This document shows, in pieces, positions 12,961 through 13,103 of a stretch of DNA of 13,103 nucleotides; positions within the stretch are counted from its first letter, which is position 1, and every line of letters begins with the position of its first letter. Position numbers and translations under genes: made by a program. The DNA is from DASVLX01 sp035552275. Its GTDB lineage: Bacteria > Actinomycetota > Actinomycetes > Mycobacteriales > Pseudonocardiaceae. The DNA lies in NCBI GenBank assembly GCA_035552275.1, contig DASZLR010000157.1:1-13103 (forward strand). Reading direction: 5' to 3'. The notes under the pieces are model-generated. The model was not told the origin of the DNA. It saw nothing but the letters and a program-made list of their open reading frames with translations, and did no database searches.

Positions 12961-12981
12961 CCCCTCGTGACTGTTTAGCCC
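12955..12981. repeat. Direct repeat GTTTAGCCC at the convergent gene junction
   Basis: GTTTAGCCC occurs at 12955-12963 and 12973-12981. The first copy contains the TAG stop of the mannosyltransferase; the second contains, on the other strand, the TAA stop of the converging gene. It may be chance or the trace of a small duplication. Confidence 0.5.
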
Positions 12982-13103
12982 ACGGCTCGGTGTCGGTGGA
13001 GTGGGTTGGTTCGGGGTGTCTGGTCCCGGTCGATGTAGGCGGGTGGGATGAAGACGGGGATGCCGTCGTCCATGTCGATCCGCCACTGGGAATGGTGTAT
13101 GAG
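12975..13103 (-). CDS. DUF222/HNH endonuclease-like protein (C-terminal 42 residues, 5' part beyond right edge)
   Basis: An open frame enters from the right edge and stops at TAA (complement of 12975-12977). The readable end, LIHHSQWRIDMDDGIPVFIP, then PAYIDRDQTPRTNPLHRHRAVG, matches the C-terminal pattern of actinobacterial DUF222/HNH proteins: a His-containing HNH tail, then a W-x-(I/V) strand and a P-P-x-(W/Y)-I-D segment with a basic end. These proteins exist in many copies per genome and are thought to be nucleases, sometimes mobile-intron-associated or 13E12-repeat-like. With only the tail visible, neither activity nor intactness can be judged. It converges with the mannosyltransferase 14 nt away. 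Confidence 0.75.
   Translation of the reverse strand, partial: LIHHSQWRIDMDDGIPVFIPPAYIDRDQTPRTNPLHRHRAVG

Noticed and set aside
11086..13086. Very long minus-strand open frame (about 666 codons) opposite the mannosyltransferase
   Set aside because: Its product would be Gln/His/Arg/Pro-rich without domains, while the plus strand encodes a recognisable membrane enzyme. It also overlaps the HNH-like end in another frame.

Overview
The window is GC-rich actinobacterial DNA, probably from a Pseudonocardiales-type genome. The evidence is strong G/C at third codon positions, GTG/TTG starts, a polyprenol-phosphomannose-dependent mannosyltransferase, a LytR-CpsA-Psr (LCP) protein, a DUF3618 protein and the C-terminal end of a DUF222/HNH-type protein. 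It looks like ordinary chromosome with many single-gene units, not a phage or plasmid. I see no transposase, integrase or CRISPR array.

Left part (1-3340). An acyl-CoA dehydrogenase (cut by the left edge) and an APH-fold kinase-like protein lie on the minus strand, 4 nt apart. The pair mirrors the two halves of human ACAD10/11 and the bacterial LvaA/LvaC pair. Divergent from it are a VOC-fold protein, a DHFR/RibD-fold reductase and an unrecognised 153-aa protein. The leader of the last holds two mutually exclusive hairpins.

Middle part (3384-7725). A 74-nt tRNA with anticodon UAG has the short variable loop of a class I tRNA, although bacterial tRNA-Leu is normally class II. After it come a DUF3618 membrane protein, a TetR regulator with a TTG start, an acidic low-complexity protein with a small folded N-terminus, and a second TetR regulator. 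The second regulator is divergent from a Baeyer-Villiger-type flavin monooxygenase. Their shared 94-bp promoter carries repeated GTAACCTAC boxes, an ethR/ethA-like arrangement. A strong hairpin ends the monooxygenase unit.

Right part (7763-13103). An XRE-type regulator and a large LCP cell-wall ligase are on the minus strand. Next is a stand-alone, divergent paralogue of ribosomal protein L11, which has lost the proline-rich loop that thiopeptides and the stringent-response machinery depend on. A 326-bp gene-free stretch follows, packed with palindromes (two interleaved hairpins, a perfect 13-bp inverted repeat and related ACAATGCGAT boxes). It leads into an MptA/MptB-like alpha-1,6-mannosyltransferase. 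The end of a DUF222/HNH-like gene faces it at the right edge.

The items I consider least ordinary are the L11 paralogue, the class I UAG tRNA, the operator-like palindrome field at 10871-11178, and the switch-like leader at 2812-2857.
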